A stretch of 64,000 nucleotides of DNA from Paraburkholderia phenazinium (lineage in GTDB: Bacteria > Pseudomonadota > Gammaproteobacteria > Burkholderiales > Burkholderiaceae). Under the pieces are notes generated by a model, which saw nothing but the letters and a program-made list of their open reading frames with translations, had not been told where the DNA came from and searched no databases. A program made the position numbers and the translations under genes. Shown here piece after piece: positions 51,804 through 60,681 of the stretch (position 1 is the first letter of the stretch; each line of letters starts with the position of its first letter). The DNA is taken from NCBI RefSeq assembly GCF_900100735.1, contig NZ_FNCJ01000028.1, positions 1 to 64,000 of the forward strand, written 5' to 3'.

Positions 51804-52769
51804 ATGACGATTCTCGGCATTGAACAGATTACCTACGGTGTAACGGACCTCGAAACCTGCCGGCGCTTTTTCGCCGACTGGGGTTTGAAAGAAGTCTCCC
51901 ACGACGAGACGCGTGCCCGCTTCGAATCGCTGAACGGCTGCACGGTTCTCGTGGTCGATTCGAACGATCCGTCGCTGCCGCCTGCTTTCGAAGAAGGTCC
52001 GACGTTGCGCGAAGTGACGTGGGGTGTAGCGACGCGTGCTGAACTCGATGCGCTGCGTGGCCGCTTTGCCGGTCAACCGGGTCACTTTGAGAACGACAAC
52101 GCCGTGGGTTGTATCGACCCGAACGGCATGGCGATTCGCGTTGAGGTGACACGTAAGCGCGAAGTCGAAACGCACGGCTCGCCGTCGAACGTGTGGGGCC
52201 AGACGCTGCGCGTCAACCAACCCTCGCCGATCTATGAACGCGCGGAGCCGGTGGAAGTCGGGCATGTGGTGTTCTTCACGAATAACCTGGCCGAGACGGA
52301 GAAGTTCTATCAGGAGATGCTGGGCTTCGAGATGTCGGACCGTTATCCGGGCCGTGGCGCATTCCTGCGCTGCGCGCCGCACGGTGGCCATCACGACCTG
52401 TTCCTGTTGGCGCTGCCGAACGGCAAGCGTGGCCTGAACCACGTGGCGTTCACGGTGCGCGATATTCACGAAGTGTTCGGCGGCGGCATGCATATCAGCC
52501 GCTGCGGATGGGATACGCAGCTCGGCCCGGGCCGTCATCCGGTGTCGTCGGCTTACTTCTGGTACTTCCAGAACCCGGCCGGCGCGCTGATCGAGTACTA
52601 CGCGGATGAAGACCAGCTCACGCCCGAGTGGCAGCCGCGCGACTTCGAGCCGGGTCCGACGGTGTTCGCCGAATGGGCGATCGATGGCGGCATCGACGGC
52701 AACACCCGCCGCCAGAAGAATGCGAAGGCGCCGGAAGGCAAGTTCATGACGGAGCGCAAACATGACTGA
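51804..52769 (+). CDS. Type I extradiol ring-cleavage dioxygenase (VOC fold)
   Basis: 321 residues made of two VOC domains. The active C-terminal one has the Fe(II) ligands H154, H213 and E264, with a conserved His-His-Asp at 196-198 and GPGRH at 241-245. These agree with catechol 2,3-dioxygenases and 2,3-dihydroxybiphenyl dioxygenases. It would open a catecholic ring next to the diol. The last about 40 residues are a charged tail. Its stop overlaps the reductase start by 8 bp. Confidence 0.9.
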   Translation: MTILGIEQITYGVTDLETCRRFFADWGLKEVSHDETRARFESLNGCTVLVVDSNDPSLPPAFEEGPTLREVTWGVATRAELDALRGRFAGQPGHFENDNAVGCIDPNGMAIRVEVTRKREVETHGSPSNVWGQTLRVNQPSPIYERAEPVEVGHVVFFTNNLAETEKFYQEMLGFEMSDRYPGRGAFLRCAPHGGHHDLFLLALPNGKRGLNHVAFTVRDIHEVFGGGMHISRCGWDTQLGPGRHPVSSAYFWYFQNPAGALIEYYADEDQLTPEWQPRDFEPGPTVFAEWAIDGGIDGNTRRQKNAKAPEGKFMTERKHD

Positions 52770-54018
52770 CGCTGCTGCATCAAACGGACACGCAGCCTTG
52801 GAGGCACCCCGCACGATCGTCGTGATCGGCGGTGGCCAGGCAGCCGGTTGGGTCGTGAAGACGCTGCGCAAGGAAGGCTTCGATGGCCGCCTTGTGATGA
52901 TCGCCGATGAGATCCATCTGCCGTATGAACGTCCGCCGCTTTCGAAGGCGGTGCTGGCAGGCGAAGCGGACATCGACAGCGTGCGCCTCGTCAAGCCGGA
53001 CGACTTCGACGCGCTGAATATCGAAGCGTGGCAACCGGACACGGCCACCTCGATTGACCGTGTGCAGCGCATCGTCCGCACGCAGTCGGGCCGCGAAGTG
53101 CAATACGATCGGCTGGTCATCGCCACGGGCGGTGCGGCGCGCCGCTTGCCGAACGCGCTGGTGAAGACCTCGAACATCGCATACCTGCGCACGCTCGATG
53201 AAGCCGTCGCGCTGGGCGAACGCCTGCGGGCGAGCCAGCACGTGCTGGTAATCGGCGGCGGCTGGATCGGGCTGGAAGTGGCGGCGACCGCGCGCAAGCT
53301 CGGCGTGGCCGCGACGGTAGTCGAAGGTGCGCCGCGCTTGTGTGCCCGCTCGGTACCGCCGGCGATCTCGGATTTCCTGGTTGAACTGCATCGGGCGAAC
53401 GGCGTGGATGTGCGCCTGAACTCGGGCCTCGTCTCGCTCGACGATCACCCGAACGACGCTCGGCGCGTGCGCGCCACGCTGGCCGACGGCACGACGCTCG
53501 ACGCCGATTTCGCCGTCGCCGGTATCGGCCTCACACCGCATACCGCGCTGGCAGAAGGAGCCGGACTCGCGATTGCGGACGGCATTGTGGTCGACCACTT
53601 CGGCGCAACCTCGGACCCGCGCATCTTCGCGTGCGGCGACGTGGCAAACCATCCGAGCGCGTGGCTGAAGCGCCGCGTGCGGCTCGAATCGTGGGCGAAT
53701 GCGCAGAACCAGGCCATCTCCGCGGCGAAGGCATTGCTCGGCGTATTCGAGCCCTATGCGGATATTCCGTGGTTCTGGTCCGATCAGTACGACGTCAACC
53801 TGCAGATTCTCGGCGACATTCCCAACGACGCACAACTCGCGGTGCGCGGCGATCTGCCCGGCAAACGCGCGACGCTTTTCTACGTGGAAGACAGCGCGAT
53901 TCGCGGGGCGATTGCGATCAATACACCGCGCGATTTGAAACTCGCGCGCAAATGGATGAACCAGGGCCGCACGATCGACCTTGCAACTCTGACTGACGCC
54001 AGCACGGCGCTCGCGTAA
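52762..54018 (+). CDS. FAD-dependent ferredoxin reductase of the oxygenase system
   Basis: 418-residue pyridine-nucleotide-disulphide-type reductase (BphA4/ThcD class). IVVIGGGQAAGWVVKTLRK binds FAD, VLVIGGGWIGLEVAATARKLG binds NADH, and IFACGDVANH closes the FAD site; there is no redox-active Cys pair. It supplies electrons to the Rieske ferredoxin (41951), giving a three-component oxygenase split across the two ends of one operon. Confidence 0.92.
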   Translation: MTDAAASNGHAALEAPRTIVVIGGGQAAGWVVKTLRKEGFDGRLVMIADEIHLPYERPPLSKAVLAGEADIDSVRLVKPDDFDALNIEAWQPDTATSIDRVQRIVRTQSGREVQYDRLVIATGGAARRLPNALVKTSNIAYLRTLDEAVALGERLRASQHVLVIGGGWIGLEVAATARKLGVAATVVEGAPRLCARSVPPAISDFLVELHRANGVDVRLNSGLVSLDDHPNDARRVRATLADGTTLDADFAVAGIGLTPHTALAEGAGLAIADGIVVDHFGATSDPRIFACGDVANHPSAWLKRRVRLESWANAQNQAISAAKALLGVFEPYADIPWFWSDQYDVNLQILGDIPNDAQLAVRGDLPGKRATLFYVEDSAIRGAIAINTPRDLKLARKWMNQGRTIDLATLTDASTALA

Positions 54019-54042
54019 CTCTTTTCGGACGGCGACAACGGC

Positions 54043-55446
54043 ATGAGAACCATCGACAACACTATGGGGGACCGCAGCGGCGCCGGTGTCTCAGGCCCTG
54101 TGACCCGGGGCTCGATCATTGCGCGCCTGGAACGCTTGCCGGGTAACGCGATGCAGGTCCGCGCGCGGATCCTGATCGGTCTCGCAACGTTCTTCGACGG
54201 CTTCGATGTGATCGCCATCGCAGCGACGCTGCCAATCCTGATCCAGAAATGGGGGCTCACGCCGTGGGAGATCGGCTTTCTGATCGCATCGGGATCGATC
54301 GGGCAACTGGTGGGAGCGTTCGTGTTTCCCTGGTACGCGGAACGCAAAGGGCGAGTGCGTGCGATTGCGTTGAGCTCAGGGATTATCGGCGTGACGAGTA
54401 TTGCGTGCGGCTTCGCGCCGACGTTTGCGGCGTTCGTCGTGCTGCGGATCATTCAGGGCTTGGGTCTTGGCGGTGAGTTGCCGGTGGCGGCCACCTATAT
54501 CAACGAGATCAGCCGCGCGCATGGCCGTGGCCGCTTCGTACTGCTGTATGAAATCGTTTTTCCAGTGGGGTTGCTGGCGTCAAATGCGTTGGGCGCCTGG
54601 ATCGTGCCGCGCTTCGGCTGGCAGGCGATGTATTTCATTGGCGGCTTGCCATTGATTCTGTTCTTCGTGTTGCGCAAGCTGGTGCCGGAGTCGCCGCGCT
54701 GGCTGGCCGAGCGTGAGCGGATGGCCGATGCGGATGCCGCCGTGCTGGCATTCGAACGCGCGGCTAAGGGTCCGCTCGCGCCTGTCGAACATGCAGCCGA
54801 GTTCGATGCGCTGGCGAACCGTCATCCGAAGCGCCGGATGGGCGATCTGTTCGGGCCGGCTTATTTGAAGCGCACGCTGGCAGTGGCGATGCTGTGGGTG
54901 ACGTGCGGCTTTATCCAGTACGGTCTTTCCACCTGGCTGCCGACCATCTATCGCACGGTGTATCACGCGCCGTTGCAACTGGCGCTGAACCTGGCGGTGG
55001 CGGCTTCCGTGCTGGGCGTGATCGGTTCGCTGACCTGTGCGTTGCTGGTCGACAAGGTGGGGCGCAAGCCGATTATCAATCTGTCGTTCGTGCTGTGTGC
55101 GGTGTCGTTGGCGCTGGCGGGTGTGTTCCACAATTCGTCCGTGTATGTGGTGGCGACCTGCTGCGCGTTTGCGCTGGGCTTCCTCGCATGCGGCTTCATC
55201 ACGGCATATGTGTACACGCCGGAGTTGTATCCGACCAGCATTCGCGCGTTTGGTTGCGGCGTGGGCGGTGCGTGGCTGAAGGTAGCGGCGATCTTCGCAC
55301 CGGCGATCGTGTCGAAGACGATGGTGGGCGGTCATCTCGACGTCGCGTTTTATATTCTTGCCGCGGTGCCGTTCCTGGCGGCGCTGACGGTGCACTTCCT
55401 CGGGATCGAAACGAAGGGGAAGGTATTGGAGCAACTGGAGGCTTAG
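54043..55446 (+). CDS. MFS transporter, AAHS-like aromatic-acid symporter
   Basis: Twelve-helix major facilitator of 467 residues. FFDGFDVIAIAATLP in helix 1 (the D-x2-D pattern of aromatic acid/H+ symporters), GQLVGAFVFPWYAERKGRVR between helices 2 and 3, and ELYPTSIRAFGCGVGGAWLKV are family signs. It is the last gene of the operon and the likely importer of its substrate, which would then be an organic acid. A terminator follows at 55479. Confidence 0.88.
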   Translation: MRTIDNTMGDRSGAGVSGPVTRGSIIARLERLPGNAMQVRARILIGLATFFDGFDVIAIAATLPILIQKWGLTPWEIGFLIASGSIGQLVGAFVFPWYAERKGRVRAIALSSGIIGVTSIACGFAPTFAAFVVLRIIQGLGLGGELPVAATYINEISRAHGRGRFVLLYEIVFPVGLLASNALGAWIVPRFGWQAMYFIGGLPLILFFVLRKLVPESPRWLAERERMADADAAVLAFERAAKGPLAPVEHAAEFDALANRHPKRRMGDLFGPAYLKRTLAVAMLWVTCGFIQYGLSTWLPTIYRTVYHAPLQLALNLAVAASVLGVIGSLTCALLVDKVGRKPIINLSFVLCAVSLALAGVFHNSSVYVVATCCAFALGFLACGFITAYVYTPELYPTSIRAFGCGVGGAWLKVAAIFAPAIVSKTMVGGHLDVAFYILAAVPFLAALTVHFLGIETKGKVLEQLEA

Positions 55447-55478
55447 GTAAGGGCTGGGTAGTTGCAGCTGAGAAGGGT

Positions 55479-55510
55479 AGGGCGCACCGGTGGGGGTGCG
55501 CCCTTTCTAT
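55479..55510 (+). terminator. Intrinsic terminator of the catabolic operon
   Basis: AGGGCGCACC pairs with GGTGCGCCCT around six bases and runs into TTCTAT, 32 bp after the MFS stop codon. Confidence 0.8.
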
Positions 55511-55543
55511 TTGCGTCTCTCGTTGAGGTGTCCCCGCCCGCCT

Positions 55544-56005
55544 CTACAACGCCTTCCGATACACCACAAACCCCGACCTGTCCGCGACGCCGTCATAGAG
55601 CTTCATCGCCGTCTGGTTCGTCTCATGGGTTTGCCAATACACGCGCTTCGAACCGTGCGCCTTAGCCTGTTCATAGACAGCTTCGATCAGTGCCCGTCCA
55701 ACGCCCCTGCCACGCTCGCTCTCCAACGTATAGAGATCCTGCAGGTAGCAGGTCGGCCCCGCCGCTATCGTGCTTCGATGATAAAGATAGTGGACAAGTC
55801 CGAGCAGTTGCCCGTCGCGCTCGGCGACCATCGCATGCATGGGCTCGTAGCCGTCGAAGAAGCGCGTCCATGTGAGAAGCGTGATGTCGCGGGGCAACGC
55901 CGTTTCACCTGAACGTCCGTAGAAGGCGTTGTAGGCGTCCCACAGCGGCAGCCAGGCCGGAAAATCGGCGGGGGTCACTGGACGGATCTGGATCGGGTGA
56001 GTCAT
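55544..56005 (-). CDS. GNAT-family N-acetyltransferase
   Basis: 153 residues. The acetyl-CoA pyrophosphate loop is ERGRGVGRALIEAVYEQA, preceded by the CYLQDLYTLES strand, and the C-terminal YDGVADRSGFVVYRK is typical. The substrate is unknown. The gene is convergent with the catabolic operon and unrelated to it as far as can be seen. Confidence 0.9.
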   Translation of the reverse strand: MTHPIQIRPVTPADFPAWLPLWDAYNAFYGRSGETALPRDITLLTWTRFFDGYEPMHAMVAERDGQLLGLVHYLYHRSTIAAGPTCYLQDLYTLESERGRGVGRALIEAVYEQAKAHGSKRVYWQTHETNQTAMKLYDGVADRSGFVVYRKAL

Positions 56006-56070
56006 GGGAGGGAGTCCTTGTCAGGGTGCTTTCAAACATGGAAGGGCCTGAGTCGTTTTTCGCCGGACGC

Positions 56071-56370
56071 CTACGGTTGGGTCGAACAGGCGAGCAGGGC
56101 GGCAGCAAACGTCTGGTCTTGAGTGTCATGATCCCTGGGCTGCGGCGCTGCCCGTCGTGCGCTCGCCGATACCGTTAGCGGTGCGCCAGAAGCCGCAAGG
56201 CAAGCATCCAGTCGCGCAGTGGCCTCCTTCGCGGGATCCATACTGTCATAAGCCAGCGCGAGCAAGACAAAAGCGACCACCCACGCGACCCATTTAACGC
56301 GTACATGGCGTCGTGGCGCTGTCGACGCATCACGGGCATGCGCAGGTTCAGTGAGAGCGGAGGTGTCCAT
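56071..56370 (-). CDS. Small single-span membrane protein, hypothetical
   Basis: 99 residues with one membrane helix (WVAWVVAFVLLALAYDSM, about residues 28-45), a basic N-terminal tail and an Ala-rich C-terminal part with two Cys that is likely periplasmic. No family recognised. It is divergent from the MocR gene. Confidence 0.6.
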   Translation of the reverse strand: MDTSALTEPAHARDASTAPRRHVRVKWVAWVVAFVLLALAYDSMDPAKEATARLDACLAASGAPLTVSASARRAAPQPRDHDTQDQTFAAALLACSTQP

Positions 56371-56464
56371 GGCGGCGGCCCTTTCGGTTAACGGGCCGCG
56401 CTCGACGCTCGGACCATCGTCCCGGCGGCCTGCAGTGCGACCATGCCGTCAGCTTAAAAAATTT

Positions 56465-56510
56465 GTGGCACCATTGTTAGCTCCACAGAAGCACAACAAT
56501 CTGGAGCCAC
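56465..56510. promoter_or_regulatory. Long imperfect inverted repeat upstream of the MocR gene
   Basis: GTGGCACCATTGTT (56465-56478) mirrors AACAATCTGGAGCCAC (56495-56510) with one A/T mismatch and a small bulge. It ends 22 bp before the MocR start codon at 56533 and is a good candidate for its autoregulatory operator. Confidence 0.6.
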
Positions 56511-56532
56511 GGATTTGGACTACGGCCTGTTA

Positions 56533-58014
56533 ATGTCGAACTTCGCGAAGCAACTGGGCGGCCGCAAGCTCACGCAGCAGAAGTTGTTGTACGAAAGCCT
56601 GCGCCGCGCGATCCTCGACGGCGATATCCGGCATGGCAGCCAACTTGTCCCCACCCGCGCGCTTGCCGAGCAGTTGGGCATTGCCCGCAATTCCGTGCTT
56701 TACGCCTACGAGCGGCTCACCGAAGAGGGGTTCGTCAGCACCAGCCGTCACGGCTCGGTAGTGAGCATGGTGAGCCGGGCGGCTGTGCCACCGGCGCCGC
56801 AAGTCGATCGCGCCGGCGTTCCGCTTAGCCGCTTGTCACGACGTGTCGCCGCTCTGCCGCGCGAGCGGACCCGCGCCGATGACCCCGCGCCGTTTCGTCC
56901 CGGTGTGCCCGCGCTCACCGAGTTTCCGATGGCGCAATGGCGCAACTCCCTGGAGCGCGCGTGGCGTTCGCTCGACCCGCGTGAACTGGATTACCGCAAC
57001 AACGCGGGGCATCCTGCCTTGAGGCGAGCGATTGCCGAATATGTGCGGGTATCGCGCGGCGTGCGGTGTTCGGCCGAGCAGGTGTTCATTACCTCGGGCA
57101 CGCAGGCGAGTCTCGACCTGTGCGCCTGCATGCTGGCCGATCCAGGCGAGCGCGTCTGGATGGAGGACCCAGGCTATAACGGTGCGAAGTCCGCGTTCCG
57201 GGCGGCTGGATTGAGCCTTGAACCCATCCCGGTCGACGCCGCTGGCATTGCACCGACGCAGGAGCACTGGCAGCGCACACCGCCTCATCTGATCTACATC
57301 ACGCCTTCGCATCAGTACCCGCTCGGCAGCGTGTTGAGCCTCGAGCGGCGTTGGTCGATCATCGAGCACGCAATCGAACGCGGTGCGTGGATCATCGAGG
57401 ATGACTACGATAGCGAGCTGCGGCACAACGGGCCACCGTTGCCATCAATCCAGGGGCTGACGGAGAACGCACCCGTCATCTATCTGGGCACCTTCAGCAA
57501 GACCATTTTTCCGGCTCTGCGAATGGGGTTCATGATCGTGCCGGCTCATGTAGCTAAGGAAGTCGAGGTTGCGCATAGCGAGATCGCCCGCCAGGGGCGA
57601 GTGGCGGAGCAGATCGCTTTGGCGGACTTCATCGAAAGCGGCAAATACGCGCGCCATCTGCGGCGCATGCGCCGGATGTATCAGGAGCGCCGCGCGGCAC
57701 TGGTCGCTGCGCTCGAGCGTCACATGGCAGACCTGGTCACCATCTCGTCGGATAGCGGCGGCATGCATCTGACGGTCCGTCTCGATGCGCCGCTGGTCGA
57801 TGCGGATGTGACGGAGGTCACGCGTGCGCACGGGCTGACCATCGCATCGCTCAGCACGTACTGCGATGCGCGTACGGATAGCACCCGGTACAACGGTTTT
57901 ATGCTGGGCTATGCCAGCATTCCCCCCGAGGACGCGGATGGTTTGGTCGCACGGCTTGCACAGATCGTGCGCTCGCTGAGCGGCGAGCGTGCCGCAAGCT
58001 CCGAACATGCGTGA
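56533..58014 (+). CDS. MocR/PdxR-type regulator (GntR HTH fused to aminotransferase fold)
   Basis: 493 residues. Residues about 10-80 are a GntR winged helix (LYESLRRAILDGDIRHGSQLVPTRALAEQLGIARNSVLYAYERLTEEGFV). Residues 110-485 are a fold-type I aminotransferase domain, with the PLP lysine expected in YLGTFSKTIFPALRMGF and DDYDSELRHNG contacting the cofactor. Such proteins sense PLP or its amino-acid adducts. The ATG at 56533 is preferred over the TTG at 56515. No aminotransferase or PLP gene adjoins it, so the target is unclear. Confidence 0.9.
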   Translation: MSNFAKQLGGRKLTQQKLLYESLRRAILDGDIRHGSQLVPTRALAEQLGIARNSVLYAYERLTEEGFVSTSRHGSVVSMVSRAAVPPAPQVDRAGVPLSRLSRRVAALPRERTRADDPAPFRPGVPALTEFPMAQWRNSLERAWRSLDPRELDYRNNAGHPALRRAIAEYVRVSRGVRCSAEQVFITSGTQASLDLCACMLADPGERVWMEDPGYNGAKSAFRAAGLSLEPIPVDAAGIAPTQEHWQRTPPHLIYITPSHQYPLGSVLSLERRWSIIEHAIERGAWIIEDDYDSELRHNGPPLPSIQGLTENAPVIYLGTFSKTIFPALRMGFMIVPAHVAKEVEVAHSEIARQGRVAEQIALADFIESGKYARHLRRMRRMYQERRAALVAALERHMADLVTISSDSGGMHLTVRLDAPLVDADVTEVTRAHGLTIASLSTYCDARTDSTRYNGFMLGYASIPPEDADGLVARLAQIVRSLSGERAASSEHA

Positions 58015-58089
58015 GCATGCCGCGCTCAACGGCGCGACATGGATCAGAGAACAGGCAAGCTGCTGTACGAAACCTGCCGCACCTCGGCG

Positions 58090-58293
58090 CTAAATTTTCC
58101 GGTTCGCCGTTCGGCGCAGCGTGTCGCGCACTTTCTTGGCCACCAGCAGTGGCATGTAATCGAACACGCGGGCGTCAGTCTTATAGTCGGCCAAAGTGTC
58201 GGCGTAGATCTTCGAGACCGTTTCCGTGGGGGTATTGGTTTCCGCGGCGATGGTCCGTACAACTTCGTCAACGTTGGGCTGGTGCTGAGCCAT
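58090..58293 (-). CDS. DUF3562 small protein
   Basis: 67 residues. VDEVVRTIAAETNTPTETVSKIYADTLADYKTDARVFDYMPLLVAKKVRDTLRR matches the DUF3562 pattern found widely in Burkholderia. It is probably helical and cytoplasmic; function unknown. GGAG lies nine bases before the ATG at 58293, which fixes the start. Confidence 0.8.
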   Translation of the reverse strand: MAQHQPNVDEVVRTIAAETNTPTETVSKIYADTLADYKTDARVFDYMPLLVAKKVRDTLRRTANRKI

Positions 58294-58412
58294 GTGGATC
58301 TCCGGGTTTGGCAGGGGGGTGCCGCAAACGACAGGATTTCCATTAGAGGACGAGGCCGGCCACCATGCCAATTGAATCGTCCTATCAAGCGCCTGCTACA
58401 GGCCCCGTTTTG

Positions 58413-58442
58413 CTTGCGATCGCGAAAGGGTGCGATCGCAAG
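58413..58442. terminator. Hairpin with GCGATCGC core after the DMT gene
   Basis: CTTGCGATCGC and GCGATCGCAAG are perfect 11-bp arms around an 8-nt loop, 16 bp downstream of the stop of the minus-strand DMT gene. There is no T-run. The position fits transcript termination. Confidence 0.5.
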
Positions 58443-58457
58443 ACGCGATTTGTCTGC

Positions 58458-59519
58458 TCAATGCGAGTGGCGATGATGAATATCTGGGAAATGCGCATGC
58501 GTGTGCGTGATTGGTGCATGACGGTGCGGATGCGCATGCGGTTCCTCGCCATCCCAGGCGAAGTCATGCACGTGTTGATGATGCTCGTCATGGCGGTGCC
58601 GGTGATTGTGATCCAGCTCGTGATGCGTATGCGGATGATCGTGGCGCTCGCGGATATGTAGCCAGATGCCGAATGCCATCAACGCCGCGGCAACCCAGAA
58701 CAGCAGCGGCGGCATCTCGGGCCAGAGGATCAGCGAGATCGTCACGCCGAACAGGGGCGCGACTGAGAAATACGCGCCGGTGCGCGCCGTGCCGAGATTA
58801 CGCAGCGCGAGTACGAACAGCACCAGACTGATCCCGTAGCCAGCGAAACCGGTCACCATCGCGGCCGCCATCGTGCCGAGATGGGGAAGCTTGGCGCCGA
58901 GCAACAAGGCAATCACGAAGTTCACCGACCCGGCGACCAGTCCCTTCAGGCAGGCGATGACCATCGCGTCGTTGGTCGAGACTTTGCGCGTCAGGTTGTT
59001 GTCGATGGCCCAGCATGCACAGGCTGCGGCCACCAGCAGTGCGCCGAGCGGCAGACCCGTCGCTCCCGGGTGCCAGGATAGTGCGACGCCTCCGGCCACG
59101 ATCGCCACCATGCCTAGAAACACCTGCAGGTCGACGTTCTCGCGAAACACCACCCACGCGATCACCGCGGTGAAGACGCCTTCGAGGTTCAGCAGCAGCG
59201 AACTGGTGGCGGCCGGCGTGGCGTTCAGTCCCAGCATCAGCAGGGCAGGGCCGGCGACCCCGCCGGTGGCGATTGCGCCAAGCAGCCACGGGACTTCGCG
59301 CAAATGGATCTGGCCTTCATTGGCGCGCTCGTCGGTGCTCAGTCTCATGCGGCGCACGAGGATCGTGATGGCCAGGCCGATGCCGCTGCCGAGGTAGAAC
59401 AGGCCCGCCACCATGAACGGCGAGAGCGTGCCTAGCAGGGCTTTGGCAAACGGCGTCGTCGCGCCGAACAGGGCGGCGGCGAGTAGTGCGGTGAAGGGCG
59501 CGTTGAAACGGGCGGACAT
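58458..59519 (-). CDS. EamA/DMT permease with His-rich tail
   Basis: 353 residues: ten membrane helices in two EamA repeats (ALFGATTPFAKALLG, and LLNLEGVFTAVIAWVVFREN at the repeat junction). A cytoplasmic or periplasmic C-terminal tail of 66 residues contains 25 histidines. The tail suggests binding of Zn, Ni, Co or Cu, so metal-linked transport or sensing is possible, but the substrate is unknown. Start MSARFNAPF at 59519; the longer frame adds a Pro/Arg-rich leader. Confidence 0.87.
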   Translation of the reverse strand: MSARFNAPFTALLAAALFGATTPFAKALLGTLSPFMVAGLFYLGSGIGLAITILVRRMRLSTDERANEGQIHLREVPWLLGAIATGGVAGPALLMLGLNATPAATSSLLLNLEGVFTAVIAWVVFRENVDLQVFLGMVAIVAGGVALSWHPGATGLPLGALLVAAACACWAIDNNLTRKVSTNDAMVIACLKGLVAGSVNFVIALLLGAKLPHLGTMAAAMVTGFAGYGISLVLFVLALRNLGTARTGAYFSVAPLFGVTISLILWPEMPPLLFWVAAALMAFGIWLHIRERHDHPHTHHELDHNHRHRHDEHHQHVHDFAWDGEEPHAHPHRHAPITHTHAHFPDIHHRHSH

Positions 59520-59612
59520 GGTTTTGACAGGTCTCGATGCTGGGCGGCGCGTGGCGGTGGCGCGGTGGATCGGGCTGGGTGGAGGGTAGTGTAGCAATCT
59601 ACGCGACGCGCA

Positions 59613-60521
59613 CTAACTAACCCCCACCTTCGACTCCGCAAACAACCGCTCCGACAGAAAATCAACCCAGGCCCGCAGCTTCGGCGACAACTGCCGGTTC
59701 GACGGCCACAGCACCGAGAACTGCCCAGCTTGCGCCAGATGTCCAGCGAGCACCGCTTGCAACGCGCCGCTTTGCAACGCATCGCGGGCAAGGAAGTCCG
59801 GCATGTAGGCAATGCCGAGACCGAGTTCCGCCGCCGCGCGCATCGCCTCCATGTTGTTGCAGATCATGGCGGTCGGAAAGCGCTCCACGGTGTCTTCGGG
59901 CAAATCGCGAAAGCGCCACGGTTCCAGTTTGCCCGAGGTCGGAAAGCGAAAACGCAGGCAGGCATGTTGCGCCAGATCGCCGGGCACCTGCGGCATGCCG
60001 TGCCGTTGCAGATACGCCGGCGACGCGCACAGCACGAAGCAGAACGGCCCGAGCCGCTTGGCCATCAGTTGCGAATCGTCCAGCGGGCCGCTGCGGATGG
60101 CGGCGTCGAAGCCGCCTTCGATGACGTCGACCAGGCGATCGTTGAAATCAAATTCGAGGTCGATCTCCGGATAGCGCGCGGTGAACTCGGGCAGGATCGG
60201 CAACAAGAAGCGGTAGCCGATGGTGGGCAGGCTCACCCGCAGGCGACCGCGCGGCGTCGCTTTGGCCTGCAGCATCATGGTTTCGGCGTCGTGCACGGCC
60301 TCGAGGATCTGGCAGCAGCGCTCGTAGAAGCGCTCGCCGTCGTCCGTCATGCTGACGCGCCGGGTGCTGCGCTGCAAAAGCCGCACGCCGAGGTGCTGTT
60401 CGAGGCGCGCCACGCTCTTGCCCACGGCGGACGCCGACAAGCCCAGCCGCTGCGCGGCGCCGACAAAGCTCGAAGCCTCGACCGTATGGACGAACGCGAT
60501 CATGCCGGTGAGGTTTTCCAT
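59613..60521 (-). CDS. LysR-family transcriptional regulator
   Basis: 302 residues with the LysR winged helix (MIAFVHTVEASSFVGAAQRLGLSASAVGKSVARLEQHLGVRLL) and effector domain, of the CrgA/AaeR-like subgroup that carries RSTRRVSMTDDGERFYERC. It is divergent from the MFS exporter gene at 60682 with a 160-bp gap, the classic arrangement for a regulator and its target. Confidence 0.92.
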   Translation of the reverse strand: MENLTGMIAFVHTVEASSFVGAAQRLGLSASAVGKSVARLEQHLGVRLLQRSTRRVSMTDDGERFYERCCQILEAVHDAETMMLQAKATPRGRLRVSLPTIGYRFLLPILPEFTARYPEIDLEFDFNDRLVDVIEGGFDAAIRSGPLDDSQLMAKRLGPFCFVLCASPAYLQRHGMPQVPGDLAQHACLRFRFPTSGKLEPWRFRDLPEDTVERFPTAMICNNMEAMRAAAELGLGIAYMPDFLARDALQSGALQAVLAGHLAQAGQFSVLWPSNRQLSPKLRAWVDFLSERLFAESKVGVS

Positions 60522-60681
60522 GGCGTCATTCGAGAATTTTTGTCCGGATTAAGCCAACTCTAGCAGTATTTATCACGTTCGATTCCGTAATTAGACTGGG
60601 CTGACCCGATTTTCACGATGTCTGTGCTCATGCCTGTTGCCGACTCCGCTCGTGCGGCAGGCTGAACCTCAAGGAAGCCCT

